The translations under genes were made by a program, and so were the position numbers. Positions 17,830 through 25,095 of a DNA stretch of 64,000 bases are shown here, in pieces; the stretch's first letter is position 1, and each line of letters begins with the position of its first letter. Under the pieces are notes generated by a model, which had not been told where the DNA came from, did not search any database, and saw only the letters and a program-made list of their open reading frames with translations. This DNA is from Chloroflexi bacterium AL-N1 (GTDB taxonomy: Bacteria > Chloroflexota > Chloroflexia > Chloroflexales > Roseiflexaceae): positions 62,001-126,000 of the forward strand of contig WYDT01000001.1 in assembly GCA_013122435.1 (NCBI GenBank), in the 5' to 3' direction.

Positions 17830-17880
17830 CCCTAACCCTAGCCTCCAGTCTCCAGCCTCTAGCCTCTTCTCTTAACCCTA
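17830..17880. repeat. Low-complexity CTAGCCTCCAG-type direct repeat
   Basis: Between two pilin genes lies an almost pure pyrimidine stretch made of repeated CCTAGCCTCCAG/CCAGCCTCTAGCCTC units, flanked by two CCCTA blocks. It runs into the stop codon of the gene ending at 17878. Its composition differs sharply from its surroundings, as in simple-sequence spacers seen in some Chloroflexota. Function unknown. Confidence 0.5.
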
Positions 17881-18576
17881 CCTCGCTCTATCCAGCGTCA
17901 CCTGCCATTCAAATGTGAAATCATAGGTACACTCATCACATGTCGCCATATCCTCGGTGGTTGTAGCTGGCGACGTCACTGAAGCCGCAGGATCATCTGA
18001 GCCATTGCATGGACGAGATTGGCTGCTCCAATCTGCAAGATAAGCAACCGCCAGCGCACGGTTGGGTGTCTTCAAATCGTGGCGGTAGATCGGCCAGTAC
18101 GCGGTGTGAACAGGTCGTAAGGTCTCGACATACACCTTAATCCAGGGAATCGAGACACCCTCAACCAGAATGCCGCCATCTTCGGCCCAGGAGCGATAGG
18201 TTGTGAGCTGGCTGCCATTCTCCTGAGCAAACTGGTTGGCATAGCCCATACCGATGCCATTTGGCGCTCCAAAGGTTGGTTGTGACAGGTAACGACGCAG
18301 TACATCCTGCGGGCTGTATTCCTGCTGTGAACAACTCCCGCGAAAGACACCCTGCACAGTCGGCTGATAGTGCAGCGAGCGAGCATATTCCTGTGTGGCA
18401 GCCAGAGCCGCTGCTTCGGCGCCAGTCTTGGCAAAGCGCCGCGCATATTGGACACTGGCAATGTCCCAGACAAAGGGAATAAGAAAAAGAATGACAAAAC
18501 AAATCCAGATAAGCTGAAAGCCGATACCACCCTGTTCATCGTGCAGAAGTGCTTTGAGAGTATCAATTTGTTGCAT
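17878..18576 (-). CDS. TadG/TadE-like pseudopilin with variant signal
   Basis: 232 residues from the ATG at 18576 (GAGGTG upstream). The leader ends in DEQG16/GIGFQ21 and a hydrophobic helix follows to about 40, so the usual Glu+5 is Gln. Next come ARRFAKTGAEAAALAATQEYAR, a helix typical of TadE/TadG pseudopilins, and a soluble domain with several Cys residues, including CDEC near the end, which may form disulfides outside the cell. The likely role is a minor pilin of the Tad fibre. The two TadE-like genes lie directly upstream. Confidence 0.7.
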   Translation of the reverse strand: MQQIDTLKALLHDEQGGIGFQLIWICFVILFLIPFVWDIASVQYARRFAKTGAEAAALAATQEYARSLHYQPTVQGVFRGSCSQQEYSPQDVLRRYLSQPTFGAPNGIGMGYANQFAQENGSQLTTYRSWAEDGGILVEGVSIPWIKVYVETLRPVHTAYWPIYRHDLKTPNRALAVAYLADWSSQSRPCNGSDDPAASVTSPATTTEDMATCDECTYDFTFEWQVTLDRAR

Positions 18577-18584
18577 ACCACACC

Positions 18585-19019
18585 TCACTTATTCCAGGAT
18601 GCGTGGAACGGCTGTTCACAGCGCATAGTTGCTTTTGCGGTTACTTTAGGATAATCGCTCAATGCCCCTAAGAACGGGAAAATGACATGTGGTGTTTCCA
18701 GTGAGACCTGCACCGTCACCGATTCGCCGAGGTAATCCGCACAGGGTTGCGAAATGTCCCAGGCTCTGCGTCCATCGAAGTCGGGGCTTCCCCATGTCAC
18801 AGCCTGATCGATATTGCCATCAGTCACTGCGGCACGAGCCCCCTCACGGGCGGCCTCAGCAGCAACGATACCCGTGTATCCAATCAACATTGCCTGCCAG
18901 GCGACGAGTAAAATCAGGGTGACCAGCGGGATAAATCCCAACAGTTCAATCGACTCCACCCCACGCTCATCTCGCACAATAGCTGCTACACATTGTTTTG
19001 TTTGATCAATCCACATCAT
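18585..19019 (-). CDS. TadE-like pseudopilin
   Basis: 144 residues from the ATG at 19019, which overlaps the upstream stop as ATGA and has AAGGAGA about 9 bases before it. ERG20/VESIE25LLGF with a helix to about 45 is the Tad prepilin site. AAEAAREGARAAV is the conserved TadE helix. The C-terminal half ends with C residues and TVQVSLETPHVIFPF. The block GSPDFDGRRAW is shared with the upstream paralogue (SPGFDGRRGW), so the two arose by duplication. Both are predicted minor pilins. Confidence 0.85.
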   Translation of the reverse strand: MMWIDQTKQCVAAIVRDERGVESIELLGFIPLVTLILLVAWQAMLIGYTGIVAAEAAREGARAAVTDGNIDQAVTWGSPDFDGRRAWDISQPCADYLGESVTVQVSLETPHVIFPFLGALSDYPKVTAKATMRCEQPFHASWNK

Positions 19020-19582
19020 GGCCGATCTCCTTCGGGACAATGAATGTCCGTACTATCCCAGCGTTCACAGAGACAACGGCCCGTCTCTTCATCGATCAAT
19101 CCTCGACAACGCTCAATCTGTGGTTCTTCGTCCGGTAATGGAAGAGATTGATTCCCTGGTGGTGGCTCACAACGGGCTGTGGCCTGCTGAACCACCCGTG
19201 GATAAAAGTTCAGCGCATCAACAAAGGGAAACAGGACATGTGGTGTTTCAAGCTCGACCTGGATGGTGACCCGCTGCTGACCATTCAGGCAGGGATAGCC
19301 TGCCAATGCCATCCAACCACGCCGTCCATCAAAGCCGGGGCTGGCATAGCGCACGGCCTGTTCCACATTCTCGCGGGTAGTGGCAGCACGAACACCTTCA
19401 CGGGCGGCACCTGTAGCGATAGTGCCGGTATACCCGACCAGTAGAATCTGCCAGACAAAGACGAGTATGAGCATAACGATGGGGAAGTACCCCAGCAGTT
19501 CAATGGCGGTTGTGCCTCGTTCGTCGCACCAGATAGATCGTCTGTTACTTAGGCGTTTGCGTTGTCGCTTGAAATTGTCCAT
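19016..19582 (-). CDS. TadE-like pseudopilin with Cys-rich tail
   Basis: 188 residues. ERG23/TTAIE28LLGY and a hydrophobic helix to about 50 form the class III signal; GAAREGVRAAT is the TadE motif. It aligns with the next gene over 130 residues (ETPHVLFPFVDAL versus ETPHVIFPFLGAL). It then adds a 40-residue tail with CRGLIDEETGRCLCERW and another Cys, probably a small disulfide knot on the fibre surface. The gene is translationally coupled to the downstream paralogue. Confidence 0.85.
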   Translation of the reverse strand: MDNFKRQRKRLSNRRSIWCDERGTTAIELLGYFPIVMLILVFVWQILLVGYTGTIATGAAREGVRAATTRENVEQAVRYASPGFDGRRGWMALAGYPCLNGQQRVTIQVELETPHVLFPFVDALNFYPRVVQQATARCEPPPGNQSLPLPDEEPQIERCRGLIDEETGRCLCERWDSTDIHCPEGDRP

Positions 19583-19672
19583 CTTCTACAAACCCTTTGA
19601 TACTATCGATGGTATAGCCAAGGGCGAGGCGCAGTACGTCTCGCCCTTGCAAATCGGGTTGTATCGTATGTA

Positions 19673-19906
19673 TTAGTTACCGCCAGGAGCGCCACCACCC
19701 CACTGCATTTGCGGTGAACTTATGGCCTCATTAAGCTTGGTTGCAAAAGTACCCCCGAATGGTCCCCCATCAACTGCGGTAGCAACCGTGGCCACTGCAA
19801 TCAATACAATAGCGAGCAAACCAACCCATTCCACCATTTCTGCACCCTGTTCATCCGTCATAGCGTTCGTGAAACGTGTGTACATAGTCTTGAGTGTTGT
19901 ATTCAT
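19673..19906 (-). CDS. flp: Flp-family major pilin
   Basis: 77 residues. A leader rich in Thr/Lys ends DEQG21/AEMVE26W, then VGLLAIVLIAVATVATAV forms the assembly helix and a short Gly-rich tail closes the protein. Cleavage would give a pilin of about 56 residues, the normal Flp size. It is first in the pilin run and has a strong AGGAGG 9 bases upstream, as expected for the most abundant subunit. A structured leader lies upstream. It is the best full-length match in the window to the N-terminus of the pilin-toxin fusion. Confidence 0.92.
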   Translation of the reverse strand: MNTTLKTMYTRFTNAMTDEQGAEMVEWVGLLAIVLIAVATVATAVDGGPFGGTFATKLNEAISSPQMQWGGGAPGGN

Positions 19907-19957
19907 AAGTCATATCCTCCTGATTTGGCTCTATGAGCCTGATACATATTCAGATTA

Positions 19958-20032
19958 CTGTTACTTGCTTGTCCGGCGGTGGCGCCTCCGCCGTTCGCTT
20001 GTATGGCATAACTGTAACAGACCGAGAGGTCT
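19958..20032 (-). promoter_or_regulatory. Structured 5' leader upstream of flp
   Basis: In the 377-base divergent gap, CTGTTAC (19958-19964) pairs with GTAACAG (20014-20020), enclosing the near-perfect palindrome GGCGGTGGCGCCTCCGCC (19975-19992), flanked by two copies of GCTTG(T). A second hairpin AGACC-GAGA-GGTCT (20019-20032) overlaps the outer arm by two bases, so the two folds could compete. On the minus strand these lie in the probable flp leader. I do not recognise a known riboswitch; the c-di-GMP-I core is not apparent. Confidence 0.4.
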
Positions 20033-20146
20033 TCCGACAAGGGGTTTTTGTAATACTTTTCTATAGCTTTCTTGTTGCATTGATGTTACAAATAGAAATA
20101 AAACAGCTTACACAAATACAAACAAAATGTAAACAAAAAAGGCTGT

Positions 20147-20158
20147 ACAAGTGTTACA
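20147..20158. promoter_or_regulatory. ACAAGTGTTACA site upstream of tadC
   Basis: An exact 12-base copy of the site at 1655-1666 beside the response regulator gene. Here it forms TGTA-N7-TACA with its flanks and lies 14 bases upstream of the tadC -35 element. This is a good position for an activator of the OmpR class. Confidence 0.4.
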
Positions 20159-20171
20159 GTTCTATCTTCAT

Positions 20172-20200
20172 TTCACACACAAGAGTCAGTAGACTATAAC
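20172..20200 (+). promoter_or_regulatory. Sigma-70-like promoter for tadC
   Basis: TTCACA (20172-20177), a 17-base spacer and TATAAC (20195-20200) each differ from consensus by one base. Transcription would start near 20207, giving a leader of about 110 bases. Confidence 0.5.
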
Positions 20201-20316
20201 TATATAAAGAAGATATGTTGAGAGCTAGCGGAGATACCTGAATAACGTATTGAGCCAACTCAACGAAACTGGACACGTCGCCTTTGGAGCGTAATGAACA
20301 ACAAGGAGTCATGCAT

Positions 20317-21216
20317 ATGAGTATCATTATTGGGGTTATAACAGCAGGCATTTTGACTATGCTTTTGTTGGGGCTGCAACGGCTCCGCACACCAGGGTAT
20401 GAGACACAACTGTCACCTTTTGGTGAAGCACAGGAACAGTCAACGGAGCGAACAGCTTATGAGCGCCGGGTGCGTCCGTTGGCGGTATGGTTAGCAGGAA
20501 ATGTAGATGTTCTGCGTGGTATGAGTGACCCGGTTAAAATCGCGCAGAAGCTGAACTATGCCGGTAATCCATCGGGGATTACTGCCAACGAATTCTATGG
20601 AGTTCAGCTTTATACTTGCTTCGCTGGCTTGATTGTGGGTTTAGCATATCTGTATATTGGGCTACCATTAGGGCAGGTTGTGATCATCCTCTTGCCAATT
20701 GGTGGGTTTTTCTATCCTGTGTTGTGGCTCCGTGGGAAGATCCGTCGTCGACAGCACGCCATCTCCATAGCCTTGCCGGATCTATTAGATATGCTGGCAG
20801 TCTGTGTGCGGGCAGGCATGGGGTTCGATATCGCGTTGAAGTTGTTGCATGATCGGAATGAGGGGCCACTTCAGGAGGAAATTGCACGGCTTATACGAGA
20901 AATCCAAATCGGAGAGCCGCGTCAGCAAGCCTTCTATCGTGTCTCACAACGCAACTCCTCCGAACCTTTGCGCTCATTCATTGATGCACTGCTACAGGCT
21001 GAAGAGCTGGGCACACCGATTGCTGATGTGTTGGAACGCCAGGCTGAGGATATCCGTATCAAACGGCGTCACGATGCACGGTCAAAAGGGGCGCAGGCGG
21101 CCTCCAAAATTGCGCTGGTGATCATCTTTGTGGTGGTGCCATCAGTTGCATGTCTGATGATCGGCGGGCTGGTGTTGATGATGCAGCGCAATGGCGGCGC
21201 TATTTTGGGAGGATAG
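20317..21216 (+). CDS. tadC: TadC-like type II secretion F-domain protein
   Basis: 299 residues from the ATG at 20317, which has AAGGAG 8 bases upstream; an in-frame ATG at 20311 is too close to it. There is one N-terminal membrane helix, a pair at about 97-140 and a C-terminal pair. The T2SSF domain (about 145-270) has LPDLLDMLAVCVRAGMGFDIAL, EEIARLIREIQIGEPRQQAF and AEELGTPIADVLERQAEDIRIKR-type blocks, the TadC signature. It is divergent from the rest of the Tad genes, unlike the usual tadB-tadC pair. It would partner TadB in the assembly platform. Confidence 0.88.
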   Translation: MSIIIGVITAGILTMLLLGLQRLRTPGYETQLSPFGEAQEQSTERTAYERRVRPLAVWLAGNVDVLRGMSDPVKIAQKLNYAGNPSGITANEFYGVQLYTCFAGLIVGLAYLYIGLPLGQVVIILLPIGGFFYPVLWLRGKIRRRQHAISIALPDLLDMLAVCVRAGMGFDIALKLLHDRNEGPLQEEIARLIREIQIGEPRQQAFYRVSQRNSSEPLRSFIDALLQAEELGTPIADVLERQAEDIRIKRRHDARSKGAQAASKIALVIIFVVVPSVACLMIGGLVLMMQRNGGAILGG

Positions 21217-21226
21217 AAGACCCAAA

Positions 21227-21259
21227 AGACCTGGAAGGTTTTGAAAACCTTTCAGGTCT
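21227..21259. terminator. Palindromic bidirectional terminator between tadC and flippase gene
   Basis: AGACCTGGAAGGTTTT is followed at once by GAAAACCTTTCAGGTCT, a 16-base stem with a single mismatch, placed between convergent stop codons (21216 and 21274). Its long perfect arms with internal T and A runs suit termination in both directions. The same GACCTGGAAGG-type palindrome is known to me as a dispersed repeat in other bacteria. Confidence 0.7.
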
Positions 21260-21273
21260 CGGCAACCAAACCA

Positions 21274-21645
21274 TCAATTCGTCATACCGACGATGATGAC
21301 ACCAACGCAAACCACCATCAACCCAACCCAGCGCATGGGTGGAATGTCTTCACGGAAAATCCCCCACGCCGACAACGTCCCCAATACGATTCCCAGACTA
21401 ATGAATGGATATGAATAACTGAGCGGTACACGGTTCAACACCAGTAGCCAGAAGAACGTCCCTGACGCGTAAACCAGCAAACCACCAATCACAAACGGCG
21501 AAGTGGCCATACGCCAGGCGATCATGGGGACACCCATCGCACTGATGTCCAGCGTACCCATCTGTGACATGCCCTGTTTGAGCAGCAATTGGCCAGCTAC
21601 ACCGAGTATGGTGGCGAACAGGATGAAAGAAATAGTCATGATCAT
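21274..21645 (-). CDS. Small DMT/EamA-type membrane protein (ArnE/SMR-like flippase subunit)
   Basis: 123 residues from the ATG at 21645 (GAGGAG 9 bases upstream), with four transmembrane helices. ILGVAGQLLLKQGMSQMG at the start and PLSYSYPFISLGIVLG near 80 are the conserved blocks of short drug/metabolite-type transporters such as EmrE and ArnE. In this setting, just downstream of WecB and a polyprenyl-type GT2, a role in flipping lipid-linked sugars is more likely than drug export. Such proteins work as dimers or ArnE/ArnF pairs; no partner is visible. Confidence 0.75.
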   Translation of the reverse strand: MIMTISFILFATILGVAGQLLLKQGMSQMGTLDISAMGVPMIAWRMATSPFVIGGLLVYASGTFFWLLVLNRVPLSYSYPFISLGIVLGTLSAWGIFREDIPPMRWVGLMVVCVGVIIVGMTN

Positions 21646-21759
21646 AGGGTTGACTCCTCGAAAGTGGGCTACTGTGGCTTTAAGTTTTGCCAGGGATGGT
21701 GAGACTCGTTGAAGATGCATCTAATGGCTCCTCGTATAGTAAAAACCGCGATGGCCTGT

Positions 21760-22845
21760 CTATGAAAGATATTTCATGACGCCCTCACAGGCACGCTCGC
21801 TTGCACCGGGCCAGAGCGGTGCGGGCGTTGCACGAAGCCTGTCGAGTGTGTCCGGTTGCAGGGCCGCACGTACGCCATCTCGTATTGATGTGTAACTGTT
21901 GCCGACGAGCAGATGAACACTCGCATCGACCAGATAGCGCCATTCCGTCTCGTTACGCAGAATAAGCGCCGGTGTGCCAAGGGCTGCCGCCTCTTCCTGA
22001 AGACCACCAGAGTCGGTGAGGAGTGCACACGCATGCCCCACCAGTTTGAGCGTATCCAGATACCCAAGTGGCTCACACGAACGTATCTGTGGCGATAGCA
22101 TCAGATCCAAACGTTGGATGGTCGCAGCCGTGCGTGGGTGCATGGCGAACACAATCGTTTTTTCCTCGGCCAGTTCATTGAGCGCCTGTACAATGCCAGG
22201 GAGACGATCTGGCTCAGTGTTCTCGGCACGATGAAGCGTCAATGCCAGATAACTGCCTGCTTCAAGTTCCATCTTTTGCAAAATAGGCGATTTGTCTGCG
22301 AAGTGCAGATTGCGTTGGACTGCATCGATAGCACTGGAGCCCGTCAAAGTAATACGACTTTCGGGTATGCCCTCAGCACATAGATTGTCCTGTGCCAGTG
22401 CATCAGGCACCAGCAACACCTCAGAGAGATGATCGACCATCACACGGTTGAGTTCTTCCGGCATGCGGCGGTTGAACGAGCGACAACCAGCTTCCAGATG
22501 CGCCACGGGAATACCAAGTTTGGCAGCGGCAAGACCACCGGAAAGGGTGGTGTTGGTATCACCCTGCACCAATACCAGGTCAGGTCGTTCTTCCAGCAGA
22601 ATGGATTCGAGCCGCGAAAGCATTCGCGCTGTCTGTTCGCCGTGGCTGGCAGAGCCAACCGCCAGTGAGTGTTGTACTGCAGGAAGGTTGAGTTCGTGGA
22701 AAAAGACCGCATCCATTTCATACGAATAGTGTTGCCCAGAATGCACCAGCACATGCACAAAATGCTGGCTCAGTAACGGAATAAGTGGCGATAGTTTAAT
22801 AATCTCGGGTCGGGTCCCCAGAACGGTCAAAACTTTTTTCATCAT
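21760..22845 (-). CDS. wecB: UDP-N-acetylglucosamine 2-epimerase (non-hydrolysing)
   Basis: 361 residues, the family's usual length. KVLTVLGTRPEIIKLSPLI opens the protein, and SGQHYSYEM, VQGDTNTTLSGGLAA, HLEAGCRSFNRRMPEELNR and LTDSGGLQEEAAALGTP follow: all hallmarks of the cytosolic enzyme that interconverts UDP-GlcNAc and UDP-ManNAc. The product feeds ManNAc(A)-containing surface polymers or glycans. The start overlaps the GT2 stop by ATGA, so the two are coupled. A second ATG (22842) is also possible. Confidence 0.95.
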   Translation of the reverse strand: MMKKVLTVLGTRPEIIKLSPLIPLLSQHFVHVLVHSGQHYSYEMDAVFFHELNLPAVQHSLAVGSASHGEQTARMLSRLESILLEERPDLVLVQGDTNTTLSGGLAAAKLGIPVAHLEAGCRSFNRRMPEELNRVMVDHLSEVLLVPDALAQDNLCAEGIPESRITLTGSSAIDAVQRNLHFADKSPILQKMELEAGSYLALTLHRAENTEPDRLPGIVQALNELAEEKTIVFAMHPRTAATIQRLDLMLSPQIRSCEPLGYLDTLKLVGHACALLTDSGGLQEEAAALGTPALILRNETEWRYLVDASVHLLVGNSYTSIRDGVRAALQPDTLDRLRATPAPLWPGASERACEGVMKYLS

Positions 22846-23588
22846 GTGCCTCGTGAATGTGCTACAGTGCGCGATGACATGCCCAGCCGACGCTTAAGAA
22901 TGCTGGCTTGAAAGCGCAGATGTGAACGAGTAATCTGCCAGACACGCGCCTTGGATTGACCATAACGACGCACACGCAGCACCGCAGGATATTCGGTAGC
23001 GTGATAATCGGCAAGCAGGGCGCCCACCATGAGTTCAGTGACCATCAGGAAGCCATCTGCAGCGGTGGGAATGGTGTCGATAACTTCACGACGATAGGCG
23101 CGATACATCGCAGTGTAGGTGTGCAAACGTGGATTGATCAGTACCCGGTACAGTGCCGACGCCCCTTTGCTAAAGAGCAAGCGACATGCCGGAACACCAT
23201 CAACACCGCCCTGGGGATGGTATGGCGATGCAGTTACAATATCGACGCCAGGTTGGAGCAGATCGAGCAGTTCAGGAATGGTGGTAAAAGGATAGGTTCC
23301 ATCACTGTCGGTCGTGACGATGACTTCGCCAGTTGCATAGGTGAAGCCAGTTCGTAATGCCTGCCCCAACCCACGATTGCGATCATGCTGCACAATTTTG
23401 ACGTTGTTCCACAGACTAAAGACCGACGAGAGATGGGTAAACGTCTCATCATTACTGCCATCATCTACAAAAATAAGCTCAAATGGACCACGTTGATCCA
23501 GTTCTGGTCGAATGCTGCAGAGTTGGTCGTGAAGTTGGGCAATGTTCTCGGACTCGTTGTAACAAGGTATCACCAGCGATAGCTTCAT
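22842..23588 (-). CDS. Family 2 glycosyltransferase (DPM1-like)
   Basis: 248 residues with a GT-A fold. SLVIPCYNESENI, IFVDDGSNDETF, HDRNRGLGQALRTGF and TTDSDGTYPFTTIP (DxD-type metal site) are the GT2 signatures, closest to dolichol/undecaprenyl-phosphate sugar synthases. No C-terminal membrane segment is visible, so it is soluble or peripheral. The sugar is unknown. It is coupled to wecB and followed by the small flippase gene, so together they may make and flip a lipid-linked sugar. GGAGGAAGG lies upstream of the ATG. Confidence 0.9.
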   Translation of the reverse strand: MKLSLVIPCYNESENIAQLHDQLCSIRPELDQRGPFELIFVDDGSNDETFTHLSSVFSLWNNVKIVQHDRNRGLGQALRTGFTYATGEVIVTTDSDGTYPFTTIPELLDLLQPGVDIVTASPYHPQGGVDGVPACRLLFSKGASALYRVLINPRLHTYTAMYRAYRREVIDTIPTAADGFLMVTELMVGALLADYHATEYPAVLRVRRYGQSKARVWQITRSHLRFQASILKRRLGMSSRTVAHSRGT

Positions 23589-23682
23589 AGTCTACCTTCC
23601 TCCAGAAATACAGTGACAGGTGTCCTTTTCAAGTGTCGATAACGTATACTTCTGCATTGTTTTACACGTTCCATATGTGTCC

Positions 23683-25020
23683 TCACCGCATAACCAGAGG
23701 AATGTATATTCGTTCATCACCCAGCGGCGGCGTTGGAGTCGGAGTAGCCTCCGGCATAGCTGTACTGGTCGGCGTGGCCGCTGGCTGTACAGTTGCGGTT
23801 GGCGTACTTGTGACAACTGGTGTCAGTGTCGGCGTAGGCGTATTCGTGGGCGTCAGTGTTGCCGTTGGTGTATTGGTTGCGGTTGGCGTATTCGTCGCGG
23901 TTGGTGTCGGTGTTGCAGGTGGCGCAAAGTTGAGCGTAATCGCTTCAAATACAGGTGATGTTGCTTCATTACCCATCAACTCAACCCGATAACGCGCATA
24001 CTGGCCTATAACCGACAATGATGGTGTCCCACCTGAGTCGACCGGAATCCACAGCGCTGAATCCAGACCAACAAGCGTGTCTGCAGCCTTGATTGAGACA
24101 GAAACCGAGGTATCAGTCGGTGTGCTTGTAATGCTTGCGATTGGTCCCCATACCGCCCCTACTTCGTCAGAATCGACCGGGCAACCGATGTAGCCTCCTG
24201 TGGTTGATGGATAGGGCAACAAGCGCACCCAATCTGCCGACAGTGGGGCTGCTGCGCTTTGAGAATTGTTCGAAAGCGTCGTGAAAAGCGTGTTGGCAGG
24301 GAATTCACTGACTGTGTGTGATACAACTAACGTATCAGTTATGTAATAGGATAGTTCATCATCGTCACCACCACCCGGTGACCGCCACTCAATGGTGTAG
24401 GTAAGCGGTTCTGTCGGGATAGGCCCAAGGTCGATATTTTGTTCACCACTGTTGTTGTTGGTACGTGCAAACAGGTTTGTGGTGGTGTTACCTGTGCTCA
24501 GGATTGCATACTGATTAGAGCCAAAATCGTCGCTGGCCCAACCAAAATGCTGGAACGTCCCGGCAGTAAAACTGATCACACCAGTCAGAGTCAGAATATC
24601 GGTGTTGGTCAGCGCAGATGCAGATTGAATGTTCAAACCTGTGGTGACGTTGTTCGGCAGCGTCACTACACTATCAGCCACTACTGGCTCGGGATCACCA
24701 CTACCAGTGCCACTGTACAGCCCTGAATCCCACAAGTCGGTATCAAGACTGGTTCCAACAAAGTCGTCCTCAAACGTAGCGGCGAGTTGCACCTCACCAC
24801 CAGCATTATCGGTAATACGTACATCGGTTAGTTCAGGCGCGCCGCCCACCGCACAGGGGCCAGTAAAATCGGTATAGGTTGTAAACGTATTCTGGCTACT
24901 CACAGCAAAGGCGGTTGTGATATACAATGACCCGGTCGGGCGTTGTACCCATATAATCGCAAGCACTGCGAGTCCAGCCACGATAGCAAACATAACTGGT
25001 GATACGGCTGTTCTTCGCAT
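23683..25020 (-). CDS. Secreted lectin-like protein with Thr-Pro linker and IYIPLV tail
   Basis: 445 residues from the ATG at 25020 (AAGGAGA upstream). A signal anchor (about 8-26) is followed by a jelly-roll-like domain (about 70-260). Its blocks [31 protein letters not shown] and [10 protein letters not shown] recur twice in the protein at 28683-33038, so it is a mobile concanavalin-A-like, probably carbohydrate-binding module. A second beta domain runs to about 365. Then come about 60 residues of [10 protein letters not shown] repeats, and the chain ends RIYIPLVMR. This end resembles a C-terminal tail I recall from many Chloroflexota exoproteins. No catalytic residues are visible. A surface role with the flanking deacetylase is inferred. 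Confidence 0.7.
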   Translation of the reverse strand: MRRTAVSPVMFAIVAGLAVLAIIWVQRPTGSLYITTAFAVSSQNTFTTYTDFTGPCAVGGAPELTDVRITDNAGGEVQLAATFEDDFVGTSLDTDLWDSGLYSGTGSGDPEPVVADSVVTLPNNVTTGLNIQSASALTNTDILTLTGVISFTAGTFQHFGWASDDFGSNQYAILSTGNTTTNLFARTNNNSGEQNIDLGPIPTEPLTYTIEWRSPGGGDDDELSYYITDTLVVSHTVSEFPANTLFTTLSNNSQSAAAPLSADWVRLLPYPSTTGGYIGCPVDSDEVGAVWGPIASITSTPTDTSVSVSIKAADTLVGLDSALWIPVDSGGTPSLSVIGQYARYRVELMGNEATSPVFEAITLNFAPPATPTPTATNTPTATNTPTATLTPTNTPTPTLTPVVTSTPTATVQPAATPTSTAMPEATPTPTPPLGDERIYIPLVMR

Positions 25021-25095
25021 GATTTTCTCCTTAAACGTTCCCTGGCACCGCAAATGTGTGCCGAATATAAATTTTTTCTTTTGCTTCCAATCTCG

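Noticed and set aside
19958..20032. c-di-GMP riboswitch before flp
   Set aside because: The conserved GEMM-I core with its tetraloop and GCAAAGCC-like block could not be found, so only an unnamed structured leader is reported.
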